A DNA stretch of 64,000 nt from Pseudomonas sp. UBA1879. GTDB taxonomy: Bacteria > Pseudomonadota > Gammaproteobacteria > Pseudomonadales > Pseudomonadaceae. The translations under genes and the position numbers were made by a program. Within the stretch, counting starts at the first letter, position 1, and the number at the start of each line of letters is the position of its first letter. This document shows, piece after piece, positions 1 through 8,003 of this stretch. The DNA is taken from NCBI RefSeq assembly GCF_002338065.1, contig NZ_DDHJ01000010.1, positions 72,615 through 136,614 of the forward strand, written 5' to 3'. A model generated the notes under the pieces. It saw nothing but the letters and a program-made list of their open reading frames with translations. It did no database searches and was not told the DNA's origin.

Positions 1-98
1 GACGCCGGAGGCACGACGGCAGCGAAAGTGGTGGGTCGGTGATCAATAATGTGCCTGATACACCGCTTCGCTGCCGTCGTGCCTCCGGCGTCTCGTAC
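1..98. repeat. REP-type hairpin, copy 1 (left arm cut by the window edge)
   Basis: Arms GACGCCGGAGGCACGACGGC and its complement pair around an AT-rich centre. Compared with copies 2 and 3, GCCGCC in the left arm is GACGCC and GGCGGC in the right arm is GGCGTC, a matched double change that keeps the stem. Confidence 0.85.
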
Positions 99-278
99 AT
101 TTGATCGCGTGCATCCAGCAAGCCTGTGCGGAGCAAAAGGAGCGCAGTTGCGCTCCGGCTGTTGCTCTTTTTCACACGATGGCCCAGACGCCGCCGAACG
201 CGACTTGGGTGCAGGCCGAGTTGATGATGTTGCTGGTCGCGAATACGAACGTTGATTTTGACTCTTGACGCTATCCCT

Positions 279-382
279 GTAGGAGCCGCCGGAGGCACGA
301 CGGCAGCGAAAGCGGTGGGTCGGTGATCAATAATGTGCCTGATACACCGCTTCGCTGCCGTCGTGCCTCCGGCGGCTCCTAC
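279..382. repeat. REP-type hairpin, copy 2
   Basis: A perfect or nearly perfect inverted repeat that starts GTAGGAGCCGCCGGAGGCAC and ends with its complement, separated by a short spacer. This is the usual paired layout of Pseudomonas REP sequences. Confidence 0.85.
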
Positions 383-568
383 ATTTGATCGCGTGTATCC
401 AGTAAGCGTGTGCGGAGCAAAACGAACGCACTTCCTCTCCGGCTGTTGCTGTTGCTCTTTCTCACACGATGGCCCAGACGCCGCCGAACGCGGCTTGGGT
501 ACAGGCCGAGTTGATGGTGTTGCTGATCGCGAATGCGAACGTTAATTTCGACTCTTGACGCTATCCCT

Positions 569-672
569 GTAGGAGCCGCCGGAGGCACGACGGCAGCGAA
601 AGCGGTGGGTCGGCGATAAATAATGTGCCTGATACACCGCTTCGCTGCCGTCGTGCCTCCGGCGGCTCCTAC
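569..672. repeat. REP-type hairpin, copy 3
   Basis: Same inverted repeat as at 279-382, 290 bp further on, with a few changes in the spacer (gcgataaataat instead of gtgatcaataat). Confidence 0.85.
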
Positions 673-799
673 ATCTGATCGCGTGTATCCAGCAAACGTG
701 TGCGGAGCAAAAGGAGCGCAGTTCCGCTCCGGCTGTTGCTGTTGGTCTTTTTCACACGATGGCTCAGACGCCGCCGAACGCGACTTGGGTGCAGGCCGA

Positions 800-1035
800 A
801 CGCAGGCGATGCGGAGTGGGTCGAGCGGCATGGATGCCGCGAGAGCGCCGTCAGGACATGGATGTCCGTTCGGCGCGGGCCCACGGAGCGTCGCCGGAGT
901 GAGGGTATTCCGACGAAGGAGGAACCAACCAGGAGCAGGGCCTTTTTGGTTACTTTTTCGGCTCTTGGAAAAAGTGACCCGCCGTAAGGGCGGAACCGAT
1001 ATCAGCAACACCCGAAGAAATGGATATTCACGCGC
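800..1035 (+). repeat. Composite intergenic repeat, copy A
   Basis: This segment contains an imperfect hairpin at 948-979 (ggttacttttt / aaaaagtgacc), then gacccgccgtaagg, and ends with CCGAAGAAATGGATATTCAC (1012-1031). The same order of elements is found on the opposite strand at 28115-28310, where the final 20 bases are identical. I see no coding signal specific to it; the long ORF reading through it is an upstream extension of hsbA. Confidence 0.7.
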
Positions 1036-1126
1036 TTTACAACCCACAGCAAACTCCATTTGCCGCGCCGCACAACCAATGCTAAAACTTCACCCGTCTG
1101 ACGCCGTTTCACATAAGGGATTTACC

Positions 1127-1429
1127 ATGTCAGTAACTTTCGATCGTTCTGAAGACGAGCAGCAACTGACCATCAAGATCAAGGGACGCTTTGATTTCTC
1201 CACGCATCAAGACTTCCGCGGTGCGTACGAAAAAGAAGTGAAGGCCAAACGTTTCGTAGTCGATCTCAAAGACACCAACTACCTCGACAGCTCGGCCCTA
1301 GGCATGCTGCTGTTGTTGCGTGATCATGCCGGTGGCGATCGCGCCGATGTGCGGCTGGAAAACTGCAGCAATGATGTCCAGAAAATCCTCGCCATCTCCA
1401 ACTTCTCCAAACTCTTCCGCATCGGCTGA
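1127..1429 (+). CDS. hsbA: HsbA-like STAS-domain anti-sigma factor antagonist
   Basis: A 100-residue protein made of one STAS domain. The motif DSSALGMLLLLRDH (about residues 48-61) carries the serine that is phosphorylated in this family. In Pseudomonas aeruginosa HsbA switches partners between the anti-sigma factor FlgM and a diguanylate cyclase according to its phosphorylation by HsbR, which links flagella and biofilm formation. The ATG at 1127 has an upstream AAGGGA and matches the family N-terminus; the frame stays open far upstream but only through repeats. Its stop overlaps the start of hsbR (TGATG), so the two are translationally coupled. The symbol rests on domain content and order. 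Confidence 0.85.
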   Translation: MSVTFDRSEDEQQLTIKIKGRFDFSTHQDFRGAYEKEVKAKRFVVDLKDTNYLDSSALGMLLLLRDHAGGDRADVRLENCSNDVQKILAISNFSKLFRIG

Positions 1430-3141
1430 TGGTGCATTCCGCGCCGCCTGAGCGCCTGACGATCCTCATCGCCGATGACAACGCCAGCGACCGCATGCTG
1501 CTCTCGGCGATCATCAGCCGTCAGGGCCATGAGGCGTTGGCTGCGTGCGACGGGGCGGAAGCGGTGGCGATGTTCGAACAGCGGCGACCGCAACTGATTT
1601 TGATGGACGCTCTGATGCCCGTCATGGACGGCTTCGAAGCCGCGCGACGGATCAAGGAGCTGGCGGGCGAGGCGCTGGTGCCGATCATTTTCCTCACCTC
1701 CATGAGCGAAAACGAAGGCCTGGCGCGGTGCCTGGACGCGGGGGGCGATGACTTCGTCGCCAAACCCTACAACCCGATCGTGCTGGCTGCGAAAATCAAC
1801 GCGATGAACCGGCTGCGGCTGCTGCAGGAAACCGTTCTGCAACAGCGCGACCTCATCGCCCGCCACCACAAATACCTGCTCAACGAACAGCGCGTGGCCA
1901 AGGCGGTGTTCGATCAGATTGCCCACTCCGGCTGCCTCAGCGCGCCGAATATCCGCTACCTGCAATCGCCTTACGCGCTGTTCAACGGCGACTTGCTGCT
2001 GGCGGCCTGGGCGCCGTCGGGCAACATGCACGTGCTGCTCGGCGACTTTACCGGCCATGGCTTGCCCGCTGCCGTCGGCGCGATGCCGCTGGCGGAAGTG
2101 TTCTACGGCATGACGGCCAAGGGCTATGGCCTGCCGGAAACCCTGCGCGAAATGAACGCCAAGCTCAAGCGCATCCTGCCCGTGGACATGTTCTGCTGCG
2201 CAGCGCTGATCAGCGTCAACTTCAAACAGCAACTGGTCGAAGTGTGGAATGGCGGCCTGCCCGATGGGTACCTGCTGCACGGCGACGGCCGTCCTCATAC
2301 GCCGCTGGTGTCGTCGCACTTGCCGTTGGGGGTGTTGAGCGCTGGCAGTTTTGACGACAACACCCAGGTCTATCCCTTCGGCCCCGGTGACCGAGTGTTT
2401 CTGCTGTCCGACGGCGTGGTCGACAGCACCGACGAAAGCGGCGAGATGTTCGGCGCCCGACGCCTGCAGAATGTGTTGGTCACCAACCGCAACCCGGCGA
2501 TGCTGATCGAAGAAGTGCAATGGGCGCTGACGCGGTTTCGCGGCCAGGTGCGCGACGACGTCAGCATGCTCGAAGTGGGCTTTACCGAGCCTGAATCCCT
2601 GGGCCCGCCATCGGTGATCTACACCGACAGTGGCGATTCCAGCCCGCTGGACTGGTCGGCCAGTTTCGAGTTCCGCGCCTCGACCCTCAAGCGCTTCAAC
2701 CCGTTGCCCTACCTGCTGCAGCTGTTGCAGGAGGTTCACGGCCTGCGGCAGCAAAGCAGCGAGCTGTATATCGTGCTGGCCGAGCTGTACAGCAACGCGC
2801 TGGAGCATGGCGTACTGGGTCTGGATTCGGCGCTCAAGCAGAACGCCGAGGGGTTTGCCCTCTATTATCAGCAGCGGGGTGAGCGTCTGGACGCATTGAA
2901 AGACGGCTTCATCCGCTTTCATTTTCAGGTCATTCCGGCGGGGCAGGGCGGGCGCCTGACGGTCGAGGTGCATGACAGCGGCAACGGGTTCGACGCTGAA
3001 CACGTGCTGTCGCGCCCGCCTGCGATCGATCAGTTGTCAGGCCGCGGCTTGAGCCTGGTGCGGCAACTCAGTGACCGCTGTCGCTGGTCGGAAGATGGCC
3101 GCACCGCGTCAGTGGAGTTTGCGTGGGAGGGTCTGGCATAA
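1429..3141 (+). CDS. hsbR: HsbR-like response regulator with PP2C phosphatase and HATPase domains
   Basis: 570 residues in three parts: a receiver domain (about 1-125; acidic pair D16/D17, phospho-acceptor D60, K112), a SpoIIE/PP2C-type serine phosphatase (about 170-385; LLGDFTGHGLPAA and LLSDGVVDSTDE carry metal-ligand aspartates), and a C-terminal anti-sigma-like histidine-kinase ATPase (about 420-565; ELYSNALEHG N-box, DSGNGF and GRGLSLV). HsbR both dephosphorylates and phosphorylates HsbA and is controlled by the phosphotransfer protein HptB, encoded next. The ATG overlaps the hsbA stop. A two-output regulator flanked by its own substrate and its own phosphodonor is a strong context for this call. 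Confidence 0.87.
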   Translation: MVHSAPPERLTILIADDNASDRMLLSAIISRQGHEALAACDGAEAVAMFEQRRPQLILMDALMPVMDGFEAARRIKELAGEALVPIIFLTSMSENEGLARCLDAGGDDFVAKPYNPIVLAAKINAMNRLRLLQETVLQQRDLIARHHKYLLNEQRVAKAVFDQIAHSGCLSAPNIRYLQSPYALFNGDLLLAAWAPSGNMHVLLGDFTGHGLPAAVGAMPLAEVFYGMTAKGYGLPETLREMNAKLKRILPVDMFCCAALISVNFKQQLVEVWNGGLPDGYLLHGDGRPHTPLVSSHLPLGVLSAGSFDDNTQVYPFGPGDRVFLLSDGVVDSTDESGEMFGARRLQNVLVTNRNPAMLIEEVQWALTRFRGQVRDDVSMLEVGFTEPESLGPPSVIYTDSGDSSPLDWSASFEFRASTLKRFNPLPYLLQLLQEVHGLRQQSSELYIVLAELYSNALEHGVLGLDSALKQNAEGFALYYQQRGERLDALKDGFIRFHFQVIPAGQGGRLTVEVHDSGNGFDAEHVLSRPPAIDQLSGRGLSLVRQLSDRCRWSEDGRTASVEFAWEGLA

Positions 3142-3174
3142 TCCCGCGCATCTTGATCAAGGAGCGAGCAAGCA

Positions 3175-3564
3175 TTGAACACGCATGTGGATTTGACCGT
3201 ACTCAGTACGTTGCGCGATGTCATGGAAGCCGAATACCCGGCATTGCTGCATATCTTCATCAAGGACTCGGAAGCCCGCGTTACGGATTTGAACGGGCTG
3301 ATCCAGGGACCTGATTTCTCCCCGACGTCTCCTGCGCAGTTGCAGACCCTGCGTGCCATGGCTCACAGCTTCAAAGGCAGCAGCGGCAACATGGGTGCGG
3401 CGCATTTGGCCGAGCTGTGCCATCAGCTGGAAGAACTGGTGCGGGATCAGGGCGCCGTCAGCCGCGCTCGGATTCTGGAGTTGGTCCAGGCCATTCATGC
3501 CGAGTTCAAGGTCGTTCGCGATTTCTTCGACGTCGAATTGCAGACCACGCTGACGCGGCATTGA
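3175..3564 (+). CDS. hptB: HptB-like histidine phosphotransfer protein
   Basis: 129 residues forming one Hpt four-helix domain; the phospho-histidine is H64 in RAMAHSFKGSSGNMGA. In P. aeruginosa HptB passes phosphate from hybrid sensor kinases (PA1611, PA1976, RetS and others) to HsbR. Translation very probably starts at TTG 3175: it has AAGGAG about 10 bases upstream, and no ATG follows before the conserved first helix. It lies 33 bp after hsbR in the same orientation, completing the hsbA-hsbR-hptB module directly before fliK. Confidence 0.85.
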   Translation: MNTHVDLTVLSTLRDVMEAEYPALLHIFIKDSEARVTDLNGLIQGPDFSPTSPAQLQTLRAMAHSFKGSSGNMGAAHLAELCHQLEELVRDQGAVSRARILELVQAIHAEFKVVRDFFDVELQTTLTRH

Positions 3565-3635
3565 TCATTCACAGCAGCCGCAGCGCGACGGGTCATGACG
3601 GCTGCTACGCGCTCACTTTGCAGTGATTCGCTATT

Positions 3636-3652
3636 CTGGCCCGGCCTTTGCT
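3636..3652 (+). promoter_or_regulatory. Sigma-54 (RpoN) promoter before fliK
   Basis: CTGGCCCGGCCTTTGCT matches the -24/-12 consensus YTGGCACGRNNNTTGCW at all fixed positions but one, with the required ten bases between the GG and GC doublets. It ends 36 bp before the fliK ATG. In Pseudomonas fliK belongs to the RpoN-dependent class of flagellar genes. Confidence 0.8.
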
Positions 3653-3688
3653 AGATCTCTGTGTAATCGTGCCCTTGCGGAGATCAAC

Positions 3689-5116
3689 ATGGCCCTCGCC
3701 AACAACCCCCTACTCACGGCTCTGACGGCTGCCAAAGCTCAGAAAGCCAGCACCGCGACGTCGGCGAAGGCCCCGGACCCCGTCAAGGACAAGGCTTCCA
3801 GCTTTTCCAGCGTGTTCGCCAAGCAGGCCACGCCCAAGCCTGCGTCCGTCGATGACAGCCCGTCAAAGCCCGTCAGCGCCAAGACTTCGGCGGCGGACAA
3901 GCACGACGCCAACCAAACGTCTGCCGCTTCCGACAAGACCGTTGCCGGTAACGGCAATGCCTTGCCTGCCAATTCGGTCCACGACAAGGACAGCGACGAC
4001 GGCAAGGACAGCGGCAGCAGCGGCAGCGACGACGATGACGACAGTGAGGACGACACCACCGAAGCGGCCAATGCCGCCAATGCGACGGTGGTTGCCGGCG
4101 GCTCGGTTGCGCCGCCGGTGGTCGATCCGACGCTGATGGTGACTGCGCCTCAGACGCCTGTCCCGGTCGCCGTGGACGCACAGCCGGTGATCGATCCTGC
4201 GGTGCTGCAAGCGGCGGCCGCTAACACCCAGGCCGTCACACCGCCCGTGGCGACCGATGCGCCCGACGATCAGTTCGATCCATCTGCCGACCCTCTTGAA
4301 GGACTGACCGCTGTGCAGGTGGCGCTGGAGAACAAGACCCAGCAAACCGCGCAGCTGAACGGTCATGCCAACGATGCGGGCAACGTCAAGCAGGACGCTA
4401 ACGCCGACCCTGCGCAGATGCTGGCAGGCACCTTGGCGGCGCTCGGCGACAAGTCTGCCGACAAGGACGCCACTGAAGGCGGTGGTGATAAGGCGTTCGG
4501 CGGTTTGCTGGCCGATGGGCTGAAGGATGTGAAGAGTGCCGCCAGCGATACCCGCGTCGACAACTTCGCCGAGCGTCTGGCGGCGTTGTCCCAGGCCGCG
4601 CAAGTGAAGACCAACGCGCCGGCGCCTGCGCCGCTGATCAACCAGCCATTGGCCATGAACCAGAGCGGTTGGACCGAAGGCATCGTCAACCGCGTGATGT
4701 ACCTGTCCAGCCAGAGCCTGAAACAGGCCGACATTCAACTGCAACCGGCTGAACTCGGTCGTCTGGATATCCGCGTCAATATGGCGGCAGACCAGCAGAC
4801 CCAAGTCACCTTCATGAGCGCCCACGTTGGCGTGCGTGAAGCGCTGGAAAGCCAGATGTCGCGCCTGCGCGATTCTTTCGTTCAGCAGGGCATGGGCCAG
4901 GTCAACGTCAACGTGTCCGACCAGTCTCAGGGTTGGCAGCAACAGGCTCAGCAACAGCAATCCGGTGATAGCCAGCGCAGTAACGGTACGCGCGGTGCGG
5001 GCGGTGCCACTGACGGCGACCTGATCGCCGACGGCGCGCCGATCGACGCCGCCGCTGCAGCGGCCAACGCGCCATTGACCGTTGTCGGTTCCAGCGCCGT
5101 CGACTACTACGCTTAA
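3689..5116 (+). CDS. fliK: Flagellar hook-length control protein FliK
   Basis: 475 residues. FliK measures hook length during export and switches the export apparatus from rod/hook to filament substrates by acting on FlhB. The first 350 residues are Ala/Asp/Ser/Thr-rich and disordered, with an acidic run (SGSDDDDDSEDDTTE). The Flg_hook domain follows (about 345-435), with LQPAELGRLDIRVNM and VREALESQMSRLRDSF typical of the switch domain, and then a Gln-rich tail. I take ATG 3689 rather than the upstream frame start because it has GGAG in place, follows the sigma-54 promoter and gives the MALANNPLL start. Confidence 0.88.
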   Translation: MALANNPLLTALTAAKAQKASTATSAKAPDPVKDKASSFSSVFAKQATPKPASVDDSPSKPVSAKTSAADKHDANQTSAASDKTVAGNGNALPANSVHDKDSDDGKDSGSSGSDDDDDSEDDTTEAANAANATVVAGGSVAPPVVDPTLMVTAPQTPVPVAVDAQPVIDPAVLQAAAANTQAVTPPVATDAPDDQFDPSADPLEGLTAVQVALENKTQQTAQLNGHANDAGNVKQDANADPAQMLAGTLAALGDKSADKDATEGGGDKAFGGLLADGLKDVKSAASDTRVDNFAERLAALSQAAQVKTNAPAPAPLINQPLAMNQSGWTEGIVNRVMYLSSQSLKQADIQLQPAELGRLDIRVNMAADQQTQVTFMSAHVGVREALESQMSRLRDSFVQQGMGQVNVNVSDQSQGWQQQAQQQQSGDSQRSNGTRGAGGATDGDLIADGAPIDAAAAAANAPLTVVGSSAVDYYA

Positions 5117-5180
5117 AACGCCAGGGCGTTTCAGGCGGCTGTGGGTGGTGAGCTGCAAGCAGCAAGTAACAGCACCATCA

Positions 5181-5229
5181 AAAGCGGTGAGTGCGAGAGA
5201 AACCCCGGTTTCTCCCGCCTCACCGCTTT
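5181..5229 (+). terminator. Hairpin terminator between fliK and fliL
   Basis: The outer stem is AAAGCGGTGAG (5181-5191) with CTCACCGCTTT (5219-5229). The inner perfect stem is GAGAAACC (5197-5204) with GGTTTCTC (5207-5214). A T-rich stretch (gctttttct) follows. It lies after the fliK stop and before the fliL promoter, so it probably separates the two transcripts. Confidence 0.6.
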
Positions 5230-5317
5230 GCTTTTTCTCGCAGCATGCAGCTCACCCTCCAAAACTGCTTCTCTGCTTTTCCTCCACGCTTGCGGCCCGA
5301 AGCTCGAAGCTGCCTTT

Positions 5318-5334
5318 CTGGCACACACCTTGCT
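5318..5334 (+). promoter_or_regulatory. Sigma-54 (RpoN) promoter before fliL
   Basis: CTGGCACACACCTTGCT has an intact TGGCAC -24 box and TTGC -12 box with ten bases between GG and GC. It ends 51 bp upstream of the fliL start and would drive fliLMNOPQR-flhB. Confidence 0.82.
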
Positions 5335-5385
5335 CTTCCTCTGTCACGCAACACAGAACCCCTCGGATAGTGACGGATTATTGGC

Positions 5386-5889
5386 ATGGCGAAGAGCGAC
5401 GACGCAGTTAAAGACCCGGCGAAGAAAGGCAAGCTGAAGATCATCATCCTGATCGTGGTGGGCTTGCTGCTGGCCATCGGGCTGTCTGTCGGCGCCACCT
5501 GGTTCATCATGCACAAGTCCGAAAGCAAGCCTGATCCGGCGCTGGCTGCCGAGGCTGCCAACGCCAAGAAAGACGCTATCTTCGAACCGCTGACGCCGCC
5601 CTTCGTCGTGAACTACAACGTCAACGGCCGTCAGCGCTACATGCAGGTCAGCATTACCCTCCTGGCCCGTGATCACGCGGACCTGGAGGCTTTGAAGGTG
5701 CATATGCCGGTCATTCGCAACAACCTGGTGATGATGTTCTCGGGCCAGCCGTTCGACACCATTGCCACCCCGGTGGGCATGGAAATGTTGCGTCAGAAGG
5801 CCGCCGCCGTGGTGCAAGAGGTCGGCCAGAAAGAGCTGAACAAAAGCGTCATCGAACAGGTTCTTTTCACTAACTACGTACTGCAGTAG
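5386..5889 (+). CDS. fliL: Flagellar basal body-associated protein FliL
   Basis: 167 residues. FliL is an inner-membrane protein that forms rings around the stator units and raises motor torque. A Lys-rich cytoplasmic N-terminus (about 1-18) is followed by one membrane helix (about 19-40, IIILIVVGLLLAIGLSVGAT) and a periplasmic stomatin-like domain ending at VLFTNYVLQ, the usual C-terminal form. It is the first gene of the fliLMNOPQR-flhB operon and lies 9 bp before fliM. Confidence 0.93.
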   Translation: MAKSDDAVKDPAKKGKLKIIILIVVGLLLAIGLSVGATWFIMHKSESKPDPALAAEAANAKKDAIFEPLTPPFVVNYNVNGRQRYMQVSITLLARDHADLEALKVHMPVIRNNLVMMFSGQPFDTIATPVGMEMLRQKAAAVVQEVGQKELNKSVIEQVLFTNYVLQ

Positions 5890-5898
5890 GACCACGAC

Positions 5899-6867
5899 AT
5901 GGCCGTGCAAGACCTGCTGTCCCAGGATGAGATCGACGCGCTGCTGCATGGCGTGGACGATGGTCTGGTGCAGACCGAAAGCGTTATCGAACCCGGCAGC
6001 GTCAAAAGTTATGACCTGACCAGCCAGGACCGCATCGTCCGTGGACGCATGCCCACCCTGGAAATGATCAATGAGCGTTTCGCCCGCTACACCCGCATCA
6101 GCATGTTCAACCTGCTGCGCCGTTCGGCGGACGTGGCGGTGGGCGGTGTGCAGGTGATGAAGTTCGGCGAGTACGTGCATTCGCTGTACGTACCCACCAG
6201 CCTCAATCTGGTGAAGATCAAGCCGCTGCGCGGTACGGCGCTGTTCATTCTGGACGCCAAGCTGGTGTTCAAGCTGGTGGACAACTTCTTCGGCGGCGAC
6301 GGTCGCCACGCCAAGATCGAAGGCCGGGAATTTACCCCGACCGAATTGCGCGTGGTGCGGATCGTATTGGATCAGGCTTTCATCGACCTGAAAGAAGCCT
6401 GGCAGGCGATCATGGAAGTCAACTTCGAGTACATCAACTCGGAAGTGAATCCGGCCATGGCCAACATCGTCGGGCCGAGCGAAGCGATCGTGGTCTCGAC
6501 CTTCCACATCGAACTCGACGGCGGTGGCGGCGATCTGCACGTGACCATGCCGTACTCGATGATCGAACCGGTCCGCGAAATGCTCGATGCCGGTTTCCAG
6601 TCCGACCTGGACGACCAGGACGAGCGTTGGGTCAACGCGCTCAAGCAGGACGTGCTGGATGTGTCGGTGCCGCTGAACGCAACCGTGGCTCGGCGTCAGC
6701 TCAAGCTGCGAGACATTCTGCACATGCAGCCGGGCGACGTGATTCCGGTGGAGCTCAACGATCACCTGATCATGCGCGCCAATGGCGTGCCGTCGTTCAA
6801 GGTCAAGCTGGGCTCGCACAAGGGCAATCTGGCCCTGCAAGTGGTCGAGCCGGTCGAACGCCGTTGA
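5899..6867 (+). CDS. fliM: Flagellar motor switch protein FliM
   Basis: 322 residues, the usual size. FliM builds the middle of the C-ring and binds phospho-CheY to change rotation direction. The N-terminal CheY-binding peptide LSQDEIDALLHGV is at residues 7-19. A CheC-like middle domain (about 45-225, GGDGRHAKIEGREFTPTE) and a C-terminal SpoA domain (about 250-315) follow. fliN follows after 82 bp. Confidence 0.96.
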   Translation: MAVQDLLSQDEIDALLHGVDDGLVQTESVIEPGSVKSYDLTSQDRIVRGRMPTLEMINERFARYTRISMFNLLRRSADVAVGGVQVMKFGEYVHSLYVPTSLNLVKIKPLRGTALFILDAKLVFKLVDNFFGGDGRHAKIEGREFTPTELRVVRIVLDQAFIDLKEAWQAIMEVNFEYINSEVNPAMANIVGPSEAIVVSTFHIELDGGGGDLHVTMPYSMIEPVREMLDAGFQSDLDDQDERWVNALKQDVLDVSVPLNATVARRQLKLRDILHMQPGDVIPVELNDHLIMRANGVPSFKVKLGSHKGNLALQVVEPVERR

Positions 6868-6949
6868 CCAGTGGCGGCTGCCGACAAAGACAGAATGTGC
6901 TGCGTAAACGAATTGCTGTGTCAACGAATATTGCTCGCCGAGGACAACC

Positions 6950-7411
6950 ATGGCTGATGAAAACGAAATGAATTCCACAGACGACCAGGCACTGGCCGAC
7001 GAGTGGGCTGCGGCCCTGGGCGAAGCGGGTGAGGGCGGTCAGGCGGACATCGACGCCCTGTTGGCGGCCGACGCGGGCAACTCGACCAATCGTCTGGCAA
7101 TGGAAGAGTTCGGCAGCATGCCGAAGAACAACGGCCCGGTCTCGCTGGAAGGTCCGAACCTGGACGTGATCCTCGATATCCCGGTGTCGATTTCCATGGA
7201 AGTCGGCAGCACCGACATCAACATTCGTAACCTGCTACAGCTCAACCAGGGTTCGGTGATCGAGCTCGATCGCCTGGCTGGCGAGCCGCTGGACGTGCTG
7301 GTCAACGGCACGCTGATCGCCCACGGCGAAGTGGTGGTGGTGAACGAGAAGTTCGGCATCCGCCTGACCGACGTGATCAGCCCGAGCGAACGCATCAAGA
7401 AGCTGCGTTAA
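6950..7411 (+). CDS. fliN: Flagellar motor switch protein FliN
   Basis: 153 residues. FliN forms the base of the C-ring and docks FliH/FliI-delivered export cargo. The N-terminal 70 residues are acidic and include GQADIDALLAADAG, which resembles the FliM CheY-binding peptide. The SpoA domain (about 75-150: LDVILDIPVSISMEVGST, VIELDRLAGEPLDVLVNG, GIRLTDVISP) is well conserved. It ends one base before the fliO GTG. Confidence 0.95.
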   Translation: MADENEMNSTDDQALADEWAAALGEAGEGGQADIDALLAADAGNSTNRLAMEEFGSMPKNNGPVSLEGPNLDVILDIPVSISMEVGSTDINIRNLLQLNQGSVIELDRLAGEPLDVLVNGTLIAHGEVVVVNEKFGIRLTDVISPSERIKKLR

Positions 7412-7412
7412 G

Positions 7413-8003
7413 GTGGGCGGCTTCTGGGTGAAAGGGCTGAAAGGCCTGGCCGGGCTGGCGCTGCTGGCGACATCGTGGGTGGTCATGGCGGCGGATCCGG
7501 CAACGCCTGCCGCGCCAGCGGCGACCACTGCTGCGCCCGCCGCATCGGCTGCAGCGCCGGCGGTGTCGGCTGCTCCGCAGGCGTCGGGTGCCCTGGGCAG
7601 CGGCGTCAGTGGGCAACTGTTGCAGCTGGTGCTGGGGCTGTTACTGGTGGTCGGTCTGATTTTTGTCCTGGCCTGGCTGATGCGTCGGGTGCAGCGCGCG
7701 GGCCCCGGTGGCAATCAGGTGATCGAGCTGGTCGGCTCCCGTGCCCTTGGGCCGCGTGATCGGCTGGTGCTGGTGCAAGTCGGCAACGAACAGGTATTGC
7801 TCGGCGTCTCGCCCGGCAGTATCACCGCGCTGCACGTGATGAAGGAGCCGGTACAGGTGCCGCAGACGCAGCACGCCACGCCCGAATTCGCGCGACGCCT
7901 GATGGAAGTCCTGGGCAACAAAGGCATTGCAGCGCCACGCGCCGATCAAGGGCAGGCGGGCAAGGACGGTTTCGGCCATCCGGGTCAGAAGGACAAGAAC
8001 TGA
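7413..8003 (+). CDS. fliO: Flagellar biosynthesis protein FliO
   Basis: 196 residues starting at GTG 7413, just after the fliN stop. FliO helps assemble the FliP ring of the export gate. A signal-like hydrophobic N-terminus is followed by an Ala/Pro-rich linker (about 28-65), one membrane helix (about 70-92, LLQLVLGLLLVVGLIFVLAWL) and a small cytoplasmic domain (VIELVGSRALGPRDRLVLVQVGNEQVLLGV). The stop overlaps the fliP ATG (TGATG). Confidence 0.9.
   Translation: MGGFWVKGLKGLAGLALLATSWVVMAADPATPAAPAATTAAPAASAAAPAVSAAPQASGALGSGVSGQLLQLVLGLLLVVGLIFVLAWLMRRVQRAGPGGNQVIELVGSRALGPRDRLVLVQVGNEQVLLGVSPGSITALHVMKEPVQVPQTQHATPEFARRLMEVLGNKGIAAPRADQGQAGKDGFGHPGQKDKN

Larger units (their letters stand above)
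1..799. repeat. Tandem array of about 2.8 copies of a 284-290 bp REP-containing unit
   Basis: Three near-identical units follow each other with offsets of 284 and 290 bp; the 6-bp difference is an extra CTGTTG in units 2 and 3. Each unit starts with a long inverted repeat (1-98, 279-382, 569-672) and continues with a non-palindromic tail containing gtgtgcggagcaaaa and gacgccgccgaacgcg. The third unit diverges from the others near position 799. Small ORFs in the array are just the same repeat read three times, so I do not call genes. The left end is cut by the window edge. The region lies upstream of hsbA, where Pseudomonas relatives usually have fliJ. Confidence 0.9.

Noticed and set aside
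49..545. Two similar small ORFs (MCLIHRFAAVVPPA...) in the left array
   Set aside because: They translate the REP repeat itself and recur with each unit; no ribosome-binding site.
1..672. Regularly repeated palindromes as a CRISPR array
   Set aside because: Units are 284-290 bp with repeated spacers and long hairpins; there are no 28-37 bp repeats with unique spacers and no cas genes.
1083..1110. Sigma-28-like promoter before hsbA (TAAAACTT-N12-GCCGTTTC)
   Set aside because: Spacing is 12 rather than 11 and three bases of the -10 box mismatch; too weak to list.
1324..3003. 559-residue reverse-strand ORF opposite hsbR
   Set aside because: His/Arg/Gln-rich shadow of the GC-rich hsbR coding strand; no start signals and no family pattern.
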